A stretch of DNA of 64,000 nt from Ixodes scapularis. Taxonomy: Eukaryota; Arthropoda; Arachnida; Ixodida; Ixodidae. Of this stretch, positions 41,620-53,845 are shown in pieces. Location: the NCBI RefSeq assembly GCF_016920785.2, contig NW_024609857.1:5332373-5396372 (forward strand), read 5' to 3'. Under the pieces are notes generated by a model. It saw only the letters and a list, made by a program, of their open reading frames with translations, made no database searches and was not told the origin of the DNA. Numbering within the stretch: position 1 is the first letter of the stretch; the number at the start of each line of letters is the position of its first letter. The translations under genes and the position numbers were made by a program.

Positions 41620-42182
41620 TAGGGATGTCGCGAACCACCCTAGGTTCGATTTCGAAAGGTTTCGATATTTGCAAAGCGAACTAAGGTTCGATTTCGAAAA
41701 ATTTCGATATTTTCGTACCGACCGAGGTTCGATTTCGAAAAATTCGCAACTTTTGTCCACAGCGGAGCTTCGAATTCGAAAATTTCGAAGCTTTCCACGG
41801 TTTCTAAAATTTCGAATTCGAATATTTCGAATATTTTTTTACCTCAGGTTCGGTAAATTCGAAGATTTCGAAGTTCTTTGTAAAAAAAATTCGAAAACTT
41901 CGAACGCTTCGAATTTTTATAGACATGAAGTTCGAACAATTCGAAGATTTCGAATTTCTTTTGGCTTAAAGTTCGAAAAGTTCGAAGGTTTCGATTCTCT
42001 TTTAACGCTACATTCAAAAAAAAAAAAAAAAAAAAACCGAAGATTTTGAATTTTTTTCTAATCCAAGTTTTCAAAGTTTGAAGTCCGATTTTCAAGTTTT
42101 TCTACAGTTTCAGTTTCAAATAACGTTTTCACGACTCCCTTGTTTTCACAAAATCAAGTTTAGAAAAGTTGGGGTGTGATAT
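41620..42182. repeat. TTCGAA-rich repeat running into the gap
   Basis: Dense overlapping TTCGAA, TTTCGAAA and TTCGATTTCGAA motifs form a degenerate self-complementary repeat. It begins abruptly at CTAGGGATGTCGCGAACC inside gypsy remnant B and runs to the assembly gap, so its right end is unknown. Open frames are by-products. Confidence 0.6.
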
Positions 42183-42282
42183 NNNNNNNNNNNNNNNNNN
42201 NNNNNNNNNNNNNNNNNNNNNNNNNNNNNNNNNNNNNNNNNNNNNNNNNNNNNNNNNNNNNNNNNNNNNNNNNNNNNNNNNN
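42183..42282. other. Assembly gap (100 N)
   Basis: Exactly 100 undetermined bases, the usual placeholder for a gap of unknown size. The junction is six bases before an LTR. Confidence 0.99.
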
Positions 42283-42288
42283 AGAGTA

Positions 42289-42655
42289 TGTTAGCTTGGC
42301 CCAGCTCGTTTGTCTACTTGTTTTTGTCTTGCCTCGGCGGGATCTGTAATGGATTCTCAATACGTGACTTTTGCGAGCGCAGCGAGCGCACGGGGTTGCA
42401 GGCCCAGCTTGTTTACGCTTCGCGAGAGCGTGAACTGAACTTCGCTTATAGCGCCTGCCTGGGAAGAAGACACCGCTTGTGCCTGCGTGGTAAGAAAACC
42501 TCACACAGAACGACCGGAGGCACGCCACGTAACGCACGCAAAAGAGACCTCTATGTAATCAGAAGTTAATCTAGTATAATAAACGCTATTTCATTTTCTC
42601 CAATCAACGTCGCATTAATAAATAACGGAACGTCAGCACCCGGCCACCGCTGACA
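42289..42655 (+). repeat. Left LTR of the array-bearing element
   Basis: TGTTAGC...GCTGACA, 367 bases. It contains AATAAA near 42578 and near 42619. Confidence 0.9.
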
Positions 42656-42673
42656 TGGCGCAGTCGACAGGAT
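42656..42673 (+). other. Primer-binding site, tRNA-Ser-like
   Basis: TGGCGCAGTCGACAGGAT follows the LTR directly. It resembles the tRNA-Ser-type sites of 297/17.6-like gypsy elements; exact tRNA not verified. The ATG at 42655-42657 overlaps the LTR/primer-site junction and opens the gag frame. Confidence 0.6.
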
Positions 42674-42772
42674 CCGCAGAATCCAACGAAGCCGGTGACC
42701 ACGCCCTGATCACGGACTCTAACAAGGGAACGGAAACCAGCAATCAGGACACAAAGCGTCAAGAGATACAAG

Positions 42773-43116
42773 CAGGGCCGTAACCAGGGGGGGGGGGGGG
42801 GGGGGGGGGGATAGGGGGTTCTGACCCCCCCCCCCCCCCCCCGAAATTTTTTTCTGGGTACGGCCCTGGTCGGTGCACTGGCAGCCAGCCGATTTTTATC
42901 TCCACCTCTGCGCACGCGCAGTGGCGCCGGTCGGCTACCGGGTACCAAACCGGGACCCGTTCTCCGGTTTGCTGTAACTCTCCATTATATGCCACCGACG
43001 CACATGATTCATAGGCGAAAATAAGACAATAGACACTTTCAAAATGGCCGCCGTTGTCCCCGAAACCCCCCCCCCCCCCCCCCCCCCCCCCCCGAAATTT
43101 TTTTTCTGGGTACGGC
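42773..43116. mobile_element. 344-bp insertion with G/C tracts inside gag
   Basis: It is flanked by ACAAG on both sides (42768-42772, 43117-43121). The left end CAGGGCCGTAACC resembles a hAT-type terminus, and the complementary end CTGGGTACGGCCCTG occurs internally at 42854-42868. The right end CTGGGTACGGC is the same sequence cut short. It may be a 96-bp mini-element plus a second piece. Long G and C runs make the local assembly unreliable. Confidence 0.6.
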
Positions 43117-43669
43117 ACAAGATATCAAAATTCAACTCCAGCAACTAATACTGGCCTTCAACAACGCACTTTCAACGCCACACCCAGAAAATGGCGTCAA
43201 CGTGACGGACCGAAACGGACCAGAACGAGAAGTAACCACGATGGATACTTCTGCGCTGGGCACGACAACGCAGGTGAGCGGCAACGCAACAACGGTTGAT
43301 TTGCTGTCGGTCATCGTCCAAACGCAACAACAACTGGCCGAGACCCTACGACAGTCCACGAGGTCCCTCCACGTCCACTCCACGAGCGACACTTCGCACG
43401 CGATTCCCACGTTCGAGGGGGAGTCATACGAAAACGTCGCTGAGTGGCTTCGAGAAATCGAACGAGTGGCTCTCCTCGCAAACTGGACACCAAACCTCAC
43501 TCTGCTCAACGCCGTCATCCGCCTTCACGGTGCCGCACGAGACTGGCACAAGACATACGGTTCCCGGATCGACGACTGGGAAGTATGGAAGGAAAACATC
43601 AAGGAACGCTTCCAACGAAAAATGGGACTTCAACAATTTTTGGAGTACCAACAACGCCGACAGCTCCGC

Positions 43670-46600
43670 CACAACGAGAGCATTGTGCTGTACATCTACG
43701 CGAAGAATGCCATGCTCGAGAGAGCTCCCTGTGGGCTAGGAGCGAGCGAACGGATCTCTTTAATCCTACACGGAATCACAGAGGACAAGTGGGCCAATCC
43801 CCTGGCAGCCCAAGGCTGTAAATCGGTCCTCGAGCTGATTGACTGCGCGACGACTTTGGACCACCGCCGTCCCAGAGAAAAGACTCAACCACGCAAACAA
43901 GGCACGCACGAGCATTCGACGTCAACGCAGCAAACAACAGGCGTCCCGACCCGCACCCTGACGAATGCGTCGACTACCTCTTGAATCGTTGGATTCCGAG
44001 ATTTGGCGTGCCCACGACAATCGTCACCGACCAGGCTAAAAGCTTCGTCAACAAACAGACCGTCACAACGAGAGCATTGTGCTGTACATCTACGCGAAGA
44101 ATGCCATGCTCGAGAGAGCTCCCTGTGGGCTAGGAGCCAGCGAACGTATCTCTTTAATCCTACACGGAATCACAGAGGACAAGTGGGCCAATCCCCTGGC
44201 AGCCCAAGGCTGTAAATCGGTCCTCGAGCTGATTGACTGCGCGACGACTTTGGACCACCGCCGTCCCAGAGAAAAGACTCAACCACGCAAACAAGGCACG
44301 CACGAGCATTCGACGTCAACGCAGCAAACGACAGGCGCCCCGACCCGCACCCTGACGAATGCGTCGACTACCTCTTGAATCGTTGGATTCCGAGATTTGG
44401 CGTGCCCACGACAATCGTCACCGACCAGGCTAAAAGCTTCGTCAACAAACAGACCGTCACAACGAGAGCATTGTGCTGTACATCTACGCGAAGAATGCCA
44501 TGCTCGAGAGAGCTCCCTGTGGGCTAGGAGCCAGCGAACGTATCTCTTTAATCCTACACGGAATCACAGAGGACAAGTGGGCCAATCCCCTGGCAGCCCA
44601 AGGCTGTAAATCGGTCCTCGAGCTGATTGACTGCGCGACGACTTTGGACCACCGCCGTCCCAGAGAAAAGACTCAACCACGCAAACAAGGCACGCACGAG
44701 CATTCGACGTCAACGCAGCAAACAACAGGCGTCCCGACCCGCACCCTGACGAATGCGTCGACTACCTCTTGAATCGTTGGATTCCGAGATTTGGCGTGCC
44801 CACGACAATCGTCACCGACCAGGCTAAAAGCTTCGTCAACAAACAGACCGCCACAACGAGAGCATTGTGCTGTACATCTACGCGAAGAATGCCATGCTCG
44901 AGAGAGCTCCCTGTGGGCTAGGAGCCAGCGAACGTATCTCTTTAATCCTACACGGAATCACAGAGGACAAGTGGGCCAATCCCCTGGCAGCCCAAGGCTG
45001 TAAATCGGTCCTCGAGCTGATTGACTGCGCGACGACTTTGGACCACCGCCGTCCCAGAGAAAAGACTCAACCACGCAAACAAGGCACGCACGAGCATTCG
45101 ACGTCAACGCAGCAAACAACAGGCGTCCCGACCCGCACCCTGACGAATGCGTCGACTACCTCTTGAATCGTTGGATTCCGAGATTTGGCGTGCCCACGAC
45201 AATCGTCACCGACCAGGCTAAAAGCTTCGTCAACAAACAGACCGTCACAACGAGAGCATTGTGCTGTACATCTACGCGAAGAATGCCATGCTCGAGAGAG
45301 CTCCCTGTGGGCTAGGAGCCAGCGAACGTATCTCTTTAATCCTACACGGAATCACAGAGGACAAGTGGGCCAATCCCCTGGCAGCCCAAGGCTGTAAATC
45401 GGTCCTCGAGCTGATTGACTGCGCGACGACTTTGGACCACCGCCGTCCCAGAGAAAAGACTCAACCACGCAAACAAGGCACGCACGAGCATTCGACGTCA
45501 ACGCAGCAAACAACAGGCGCCCCGACCCGCACCCTGACGAATGCGTCGACTACCTCTTGAATCGTTGGATTCCGAGATTTGGCGTGCCCACGACAATCGT
45601 CACCGACCAGGCTAAAAGCTTCGTCAACAAACAGACCGTCACAACGAGAGCATTGTGCTGTACATCTACGCGAAGAATGCCATGCTCGAGAGAGCTCCCT
45701 GTGGGCTAGGAGCCAGCGAACGTATCTCTTTAATCCTACACGGAATCACAGAGGACAAGTGGGCCAATCCCCTGGCAGCCCAAGGCTGTAAATCGGTCCT
45801 CGAGCTGATTGACTGCGCGACGACTTTGGACCACCGCCGTCCCAGAGAAAAGACTCAACCACGCAAACAAGGCACGCACGAGCATTCGACGTCAACGCAG
45901 CAAACGACAGGCGCCCCGACCCGCACCCTGACGAATGCGTCGACTACCTCTTGAATCGTTGGATTCCGAGATTTGGCGTGCCCACGACAATCGTCACCGA
46001 CCAGGCTAAAAGCTTCGTCAACAAACAGACCGCCACAACGAGAGCATTGTGCTGTACATCTACGCGAAGAATGCCATGCTCGAGAGAGCTCCCTGTGGGC
46101 TAGGAGCCAGCGAACGTATCTCTTTAATCCTACACGGAATCACAGAGGACAAGTGGGCCAATCCCCTGGCAGCCCAAGGCTGTAAATCGGTCCTCGAGCT
46201 GATTGACTGCGCGACGACTTTGGACCACCGCCGTCCCAGAGAAAAGACTCAACCACGCAAACAAGGCACGCACGAGCATTCGACGTCAACGCAGCAAACG
46301 ACAGGCGCCCCGACCCGCACCCTGACGAATGCGTCGACTACCTCTTGAATCGTTGGATTCCGAGATTTGGCGTGCCCACGACAATCGTCACCGACCAGGC
46401 TAAAAGCTTCGTCAACAAACAGACCGCCACAACGAGAGCATTGTGCTGTACATCTACGCGAAGAATGCCATGCTCGAGAGAGCTCCCTGTGGGCTAGGAG
46501 CCAGCGAACGTATCTCTTTAATCCTACACGGAATCACAGAGGACAAGTGGGCCAATCCCCTGGCAGCCCAAGGCTGTAAATCGGTCCTCGAGCTGATTGA

Positions 46601-49600
46601 CTGCGCGACGACTTTGGACCACCGCCGTCCCAGAGAAAAGACTCAACCACGCAAACAAGGCACGCACGAGCATTCGACGTCAACGCAGCAAACAACAGGC
46701 GTCCCGACCCGCACCCTGACGAATGCGTCGACTACCTCTTGAATCGTTGGATTCCGAGATTTGGCGTGCCCACGACAATCGTCACCGACCAGGCTAAAAG
46801 CTTCGTCAACAAACAGACCGTCACAACGAGAGCATTGTGCTGTACATCTACGCGAAGAATGCCATGCTCGAGAGAGCTCCCTGTGGGCTAGGAGCCAGCG
46901 AACGTATCTCTTTAATCCTACACGGAATCACAGAGGACAAGTGGGCCAATCCCCTGGCAGCCCAAGGCTGTAAATCGGTCCTCGAGCTGATTGACTGCGC
47001 GACGACTTTGGACCACCGCCGTCCCAGAGAAAAGACTCAACCACGCAAACAAGGCACGCACGAGCATTCGACGTCAACGCAGCAAACGACAGGCGCCCCG
47101 ACCCGCACCCTGACGAATGCGTCGACTACCTCTTGAATCGTTGGATTCCGAGATTTGGCGTGCCCACGACAATCGTCACCGACCAGGCTAAAAGCTTCGT
47201 CAACAAACAGACCGCCACAACGAGAGCATTGTGCTGTACATCTACGCGAAGAATGCCATGCTCGAGAGAGCTCCCTGTGGGCTAGGAGCCAGCGAACGTA
47301 TCTCTTTAATCCTACACGGAATCACAGAGGACAAGTGGGCCAATCCCCTGGCAGCCCAAGGCTGTAAATCGGTCCTCGAGCTGATTGACTGCGCGACGAC
47401 TTTGGACCACCGCCGTCCCAGAGAAAAGACTCAACCACGCAAACAAGGCACGCACGAGCATTCGACGTCAACGCAGCAAACAACAGGCGTCCCGACCCGC
47501 ACCCTGACGAATGCGTCGACTACCTCTTGAATCGTTGGATTCCGAGATTTGGCGTGCCCACGACAATCGTCACCGACCAGGCTAAAAGCTTCGTCAACAA
47601 ACAGACCGTCACAACGAGAGCATTGTGCTGTACATCTACGCGAAGAATGCCATGCTCGAGAGAGCTCCCTGTGGGCTAGGAGCCAGCGAACGTATCTCTT
47701 TAATCCTACACGGAATCACAGAGGACAAGTGGGCCAATCCCCTGGCAGCCCAAGGCTGTAAATCGGTCCTCGAGCTGATTGACTGCGCGACGACTTTGGA
47801 CCACCGCCGTCCCAGAGAAAAGACTCAACCACGCAAACAAGGCACGCACGAGCATTCGACGTCAACGCAGCAAACGACAGGCGCCCCGACCCGCACCCTG
47901 ACGAATGCGTCGACTACCTCTTGAATCGTTGGATTCCGAGATTTGGCGTGCCCACGACAATCGTCACCGACCAGGCTAAAAGCTTCGTCAACAAACAGAC
48001 CGCCACAACGAGAGCATTGTGCTGTACATCTACGCGAAGAATGCCATGCTCGAGAGAGCTCCCTGTGGGCTAGGAGCCAGCGAACGTATCTCTTTAATCC
48101 TACACGGAATCACAGAGGACAAGTGGGCCAATCCCCTGGCAGCCCAAGGCTGTAAATCGGTCCTCGAGCTGATTGACTGCGCGACGACTTTGGACCACCG
48201 CCGTCCCAGAGAAAAGACTCAACCACGCAAACAAGGCACGCACGAGCATTCGACGTCAACGCAGCAAACGACAGGCGCCCCGACCCGCACCCTGACGAAT
48301 GCGTCGACTACCTCTTGAATCGTTGGATTCCGAGATTTGGCGTGCCCACGACAATCGTCACCGACCAGGCTAAAAGCTTCGTCAACAAACAGACCGCCAC
48401 AACGAGAGCATTGTGCTGTACATCTACGCGAAGAATGCCATGCTCGAGAGAGCTCCCTGTGGGCTAGGAGCCAGCGAACGTATCTCTTTAATCCTACACG
48501 GAATCACAGAGGACAAGTGGGCCAATCCCCTGGCAGCCCAAGGCTGTAAATCGGTCCTCGAGCTGATTGACTGCGCGACGACTTTGGACCACCGCCGTCC
48601 CAGAGAAAAGACTCAACCACGCAAACAAGGCACGCACGAGCATTCGACGTCAACGCAGCAAACGACAGGCGCCCCGACCCGCACCCTGACGAATGCGTCG
48701 ACTACCTCTTGAATCGTTGGATTCCGAGATTTGGCGTGCCCACGACAATCGTCACCGACCAGGCTAAAAGCTTCGTCAACAAACAGACCGCCACAACGAG
48801 AGCATTGTGCTGTACATCTACGCGAAGAATGCCATGCTCGAGAGAGCTCCCTGTGGGCTAGGAGCCAGCGAACGTATCTCTTTAATCCTACACGGAATCA
48901 CAGAGGACAAGTGGGCCAATCCCCTGGCAGCCCAAGGCTGTAAATCGGTCCTCGAGCTGATTGACTGCGCGACGACTTTGGACCACCGCCGTCCCAGAGA
49001 AAAGACTCAACCACGCAAACAAGGCACGCACGAGCATTCGACGTCAACGCAGCAAACAACAGGCGTCCCGACCCGCACCCTGACGAATGCGTCGACTACC
49101 TCTTGAATCGTTGGATTCCGAGATTTGGCGTGCCCACGACAATCGTCACCGACCAGGCTAAAAGCTTCGTCAACAAACAGACCGCCACAACGAGAGCATT
49201 GTGCTGTACATCTACGCGAAGAATGCCATGCTCGAGAGAGCTCCCTGTGGGCTAGGAGCCAGCGAACGTATCTCTTTAATCCTACACGGAATCACAGAGG
49301 ACAAGTGGGCCAATCCCCTGGCAGCCCAAGGCTGTAAATCGGTCCTCGAGCTGATTGACTGCGCGACGACTTTGGACCACCGCCGTCCCAGAGAAAAGAC
49401 TCAACCACGCAAACAAGGCACGCACGAGCATTCGACGTCAACGCAGCAAACGACAGGCGCCCCGACCCGCACCCTGACGAATGCGTCGACTACCTCTTGA
49501 ATCGTTGGATTCCGAGATTTGGCGTGCCCACGACAATCGTCACCGACCAGGCTAAAAGCTTCGTCAACAAACAGACCGCCACAACGAGAGCATTGTGCTG

Positions 49601-52337
49601 TACATCTACGCGAAGAATGCCATGCTCGAGAGAGCTCCCTGTGGGCTAGGAGCCAGCGAACGTATCTCTTTAATCCTACACGGAATCACAGAGGACAAGT
49701 GGGCCAATCCCCTGGCAGCCCAAGGCTGTAAATCGGTCCTCGAGCTGATTGACTGCGCGACGACTTTGGACCACCGCCGTCCCAGAGAAAAGACTCAACC
49801 ACGCAAACAAGGCACGCACGAGCATTCGACGTCAACGCAGCAAACGACAGGCGCCCCGACCCGCACCCTGACGAATGCGTCGACTACCTCTTGAATCGTT
49901 GGATTCCGAGATTTGGCGTGCCCACGACAATCGTCACCGACCAGGCTAAAAGCTTCGTCAACAAACAGACCGCCACAACGAGAGCATTGTGCTGTACATC
50001 TACGCGAAGAATGCCATGCTCGAGAGAGCTCCCTGTGGGCTAGGAGCCAGCGAACGTATCTCTTTAATCCTACACGGAATCACAGAGGACAAGTGGGCCA
50101 ATCCCCTGGCAGCCCAAGGCTGTAAATCGGTCCTCGAGCTGATTGACTGCGCGACGACTTTGGACCACCGCCGTCCCAGAGAAAAGACTCAACCACGCAA
50201 ACAAGGCACGCACGAGCATTCGACGTCAACGCAGCAAACGACAGGCGCCCCGACCCGCACCCTGACGAATGCGTCGACTACCTCTTGAATCGTTGGATTC
50301 CGAGATTTGGCGTGCCCACGACAATCGTCACCGACCAGGCTAAAAGCTTCGTCAACAAACAGACCGCCACAACGAGAGCATTGTGCTGTACATCTACGCG
50401 AAGAATGCCATGCTCGAGAGAGCTCCCTGTGGGCTAGGAGCCAGCGAACGTATCTCTTTAATCCTACACGGAATCACAGAGGACAAGTGGGCCAATCCCC
50501 TGGCAGCCCAAGGCTGTAAATCGGTCCTCGAACTGATTGACTGCGCGACGACTTTGGACCACCGCCGTCCCAGAGAAAAGACTCAACCACGCAAACAAGG
50601 CACGCACGAGCATTCGACGTCAACGCAGCAAACAACAGGCGTCCCGACCCGCACCCTGACGAATGCGTCGACTACCTCTTGAATCGTTGGATTCCGAGAT
50701 TTGGCGTGCACACGACAATCGTCACCGACCAGGCTAAAAGCTTCGTCAACAAACAGACCGCCACAACGAGAGCATTGTGCTGTACATCTACGCGAAGAAT
50801 GCCATGCTCGAGAGAGCTCCCTGTGGGCTAGGAGCCAGCGAACGTATCTCTTTAATCCTACACGGAATCACAGAGGACAAGTGGGCCAATCCCCTGGCAG
50901 CCCAAGGCTGTAAATCGGTCCTCGAGCTGATTGACTGCGCGACGACTTTGGACCACCGCCGTCCCAGAGAAAAGACTCAACCACGCAAACAAGGCACGCA
51001 CGAGCATTCGACGTCAACGCAGCAAACAACAGGCGTCCCGACCCGCACCCTGACGAATGCGTCGACTACCTCTTGAATCGTTGGATTCCGAGATTTGGCG
51101 TGCACACGACAATCGTCACCGACCAGGCTAAAAGCTTCGTCAACAAACAGACCGTCACAACGAGAGCATTGTGCTGTACATCTACGCGAAGAATGCCATG
51201 CTCGAGAGAGCTCCCTGTGGGCTAGGAGCCAGCGAACGTATCTCTTTAATCCTACACGGAATCACAGAGGACAAGTGGGCCAATCCCCTGGCAGCCCAAG
51301 GCTGTAAATCGGTCCTCGAGCTGATTGACTGCGCGACGACTTTGGACCACCGCCGTCCCAGAGAAAAGACTCAACCACGCAAACAAGGCACGCACGAGCA
51401 TTCGACGTCAACGCAGCAAACAACAGGCGTCCCGACCCGCACCCTGACGAATGCGTCGACTACCTCTTGAATCGTTGGATTCCGAGATTTGGCGTGCACA
51501 CGACAATCGTCACCGACCAGGCTAAAAGCTTCGTCAACAAACAGACCGTCACAACGAGAGCATTGTGCTGTACATCTACGCGAAGAATGCCATGCTCGAG
51601 AGAGCTCCCTGTGGGCTAGGAGCCAGCGAACGTATCTCTTTAATCCTACACGGAATCACAGAGGACAAGTGGGCCAATCCCCTGGCAGCCCAAGGCTGTA
51701 AATCAGTCCTCGAGCTGATTGACTGCGCGACGACTTTGGACCACCGCCGTCCCAGAGAAAAGACTCAACCACGCAAACAAGGCACGCACGAGCATTCGAC
51801 GTCAACGCAGCAAACAACAGGCGTCCCGACCCGCACCCTGACGAATGCGTCGACTACCTCTTGAATCGTTGGATTCCGAGATTTGGCGTGCCCACGACAA
51901 TCGTCACCGACCAGGCTAAAAGCTTCGTCAACAAACAGACCGCCACAACGAGAGCATTGTGCTGTACATCTACGCGAAGAATGCCATGCTCGAGAGAGCT
52001 CCCTGTGGGCTAGGAGCCAGCGAACGTATCTCTTTAATCCTACACGGAATCACAGAGGACAAGTGGGCCAATCCCCTGGCAGCCCAAGGCTGTAAATCGG
52101 TCCTCGAGCTGATTGACTGCGCGACGACTTTGGACCACCGCCGTCCCAGAGAAAAGACTCAACCACGCAAACAAGGCACGCACGAGCATTCGACGTCAAC
52201 GCAGCAAACAACAGGCGTCCCGACCCGCACCCTGACGAATGCGTCGACTACCTCTTGAATCGTTGGATTCCGAGATTTGGCGTGCACACGACAATCGTCA
52301 CCGACCAGGCTAAAAGCTTCGTCAACAAACAGACTGC
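43670..52337 (+). repeat. Tandem array, about 22 copies of a 394-bp gag-integrase unit
   Basis: The unit starts CACAACGAGAGCATTG and ends CAAACAGACCG(C/T). It consists of about 300 bases of gag joined to about 95 bases of integrase (GIPRFGVPTT/VTDQAKSFVNK region). Period is exactly 394, for example 44003, 44397 and on to 51883. The first copy is continuous with native gag and the last runs into native integrase. Units differ at only a few positions: C/T before CACAACG, A/G and T/C before CCCGACC, C/A in GTGC(C/A)CACG. As 394 is not a multiple of 3 and each unit has a stop, no fusion protein results. Confidence 0.93.
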
Positions 52338-53146
52338 TGCTCTGTACAGACGACTTGGAATCACGCACGTGACCTCACCACCCTACTGGCCTCAGGCCAA
52401 CGGTCTTGTCGAACGGATGGTAGGGACGCTGAAGAAAATAATTCGAAAACTCATCGAACCTCACAAGAATTGGGAGAAGGTTCTACCCGAGGCAGTTTTC
52501 TCTGTCAGCGTTCCGCGACAGAGTTCATCACGCTTTAGCCCCTTCGAACTCATGCACGGTTACGTCCCGAAACTTCCCGGACAGCTCAACATCGGAACAG
52601 TTGAGGCTGACCTAGACGAGACGACTAGACTCCACAGGTTGGCGAGACAGCGGCACGACGCGAAAACCAACTTGGGAAAACTCTCAAGCTTCGGCCAAAA
52701 GCCGTTATGACGCAAGGAGCAAGACTCCGAGATTTAAAATCGGCGACTCTGTTTACTGCAGCATCGGAGCGAGGTCAAGCACGATGGACCCGTTCTTCGA
52801 CGGCCCGTTCGAGATCAAGTCCTTTTCAACCCCAAACACCGTGGTCATCAAAAGGCTGCATTCCATAAAAGGACGACAAAACGAAAGAAAGGCAAACGTC
52901 GAGCAACTCCGCCGACACAATACACGCAAACCATGCGGCACCGGAGTTATCCGACACCTGCGTCGGCCGAGCGCTCTCCGGCGCGGATGAAAGCGATGAA
53001 CGTGAAGACGAGAACGGATCCGAGGCCCCAACGCGCGATAAAGAAGACTACGGAGCACTCATCAGCGTCGAGGATGACGCTGTGGGTCAGCAACTGTCAA
53101 GGACGCGCAGACCTCCGGCCTACCTTGCGGATTACGCGTTGGAGTG
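52240..53146 (+). pseudogene. Integrase and pol C-terminal tail of the array-bearing element
   Basis: It begins within the last array unit with RWIPRFGVHTTIVTDQAKSF (second catalytic Asp region). It continues with YWPQANGLVERM (catalytic Glu), a C-terminal GPY/F-like FDGPFEIKSF motif near 52800, and a tail ending RTRRPPAYLADYALE with stop at 53144-53146. The frame shifts near 52680 and again near 52920, and the integrase N-terminal HHCC motif and first Asp are missing. Confidence 0.8.
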
Positions 53147-53178
53147 ATTTGAGGACAAATCAATTTTAAACCGGGGCG

Positions 53179-53547
53179 TGTTAGCTTGGCCCAGCTCGTT
53201 TGTCTACTTGTTTTTTTGTCTTGCCTCGGCGGGATCTGTAATGGATCCTCAATACGTGACTTTTGCGAGCGCAGCGAGCGCACGGGGTTGCGGGCCCAGC
53301 TTGTTTACGCTTCGCGAGAGCGTGAACTGAACTTCGCCCATAGCGCCTGCCTGGGAAGAAGACACCGCTTGTGCCTGCGTGGAAAGAAAACCTCACACAG
53401 AACGACCGGAGGCACGCCACGTAACGCACGCAAAAGAGACCTCTATGTAATCAGAAGTTAATCTAGTATAATAAACGCTATTTCATTTTCTCCAATCAAC
53501 GTCGCATTAATAAATAACGGAACGTCAGCACCCGGCCACCGCTGACA
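53179..53547 (+). repeat. Right LTR of the array-bearing element
   Basis: 369 bases, nearly identical to the left LTR, ending GCTGACA before AGTA. Confidence 0.9.
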
Positions 53548-53551
53548 AGTA

Positions 53552-53845
53552 GCATATTTGCAATTTTGCACCAGCTTAAGCAGTTTCGTTGAAATATTAC
53601 CAGGGCCTGGAGCTGAATTTGTTGAAAGATTTTCTATTAGTTTCTCAAAATACCAGTTGCACACATAGTAATTGGAGCCATTTGAGTTAGTATACTATCT
53701 TCAGGTAAAATATCTGGCAAGGGAAAGCTCTCATCAGAAAACATTTCAATGCAGAAATTGCCAAATCGTTCACACACGTGAACAGCATCCAGCTGGTCTC
53801 CCGAAGAATAAGTAAAGTGAAAGGGATTGGAAGCGTGCTTGGGGT
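53552..53845 (-). pseudogene. LINE ORF2 remnant holding two LTR insertions
   Basis: The minus strand encodes YFEKLIENLSTNSAPGPGN, the motif S-A-P-G-P just before the reverse transcriptase of CR1/jockey-type LINEs, preceded by a linker with YSSGDQLDAVHVCERFGNF. A stop separates the parts. Across the neighbouring gypsy insertion the linker reading continues for a few codons at 61891-61915. The array-bearing element inserted at its left edge and the minus-strand gypsy at its right edge. Confidence 0.65.

Larger units (their letters stand above)
42655..43984 (+). pseudogene. Gag region, interrupted and fused to integrase sequence
   Basis: From the ATG at 42655 a hydrophilic frame runs to an insertion at 42773-43116 and resumes after it. 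The main open part (43202-43984, 260 codons) shows a capsid-like region with IPTFEGESYENVAEWLREIE, followed by WVEWKENIKERF-type helices and a basic end (KTQPRKQG). This is the retrotransposon Gag type, with no CCHC motif. Its last codons belong to an integrase segment read out of frame, ending at TGA 43982-43984. The first 394-bp array unit starts within it at 43670. Confidence 0.75.
42289..53547 (+). mobile_element. LTR retrotransposon with internal 394-bp array (11.26 kb)
   Basis: Bounded by LTRs of 367 bp (42289-42655) and 369 bp (53179-53547), with a 4-bp duplication AGTA (42285-42288, 53548-53551). A primer site follows the left LTR. Inside are a gag region, a 22-copy 394-bp tandem array and the integrase with C-terminal tail. 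Protease, reverse transcriptase and RNase H are absent, so it cannot move by itself. About five substitutions and a 2-base indel separate the LTRs. Confidence 0.92.

Noticed and set aside
44003..52258. Repeated 70- and 99-codon frames with identical products
   Set aside because: They are gag pieces inside the 394-bp units, in shifting frames with a stop in each unit, and are not independent genes.
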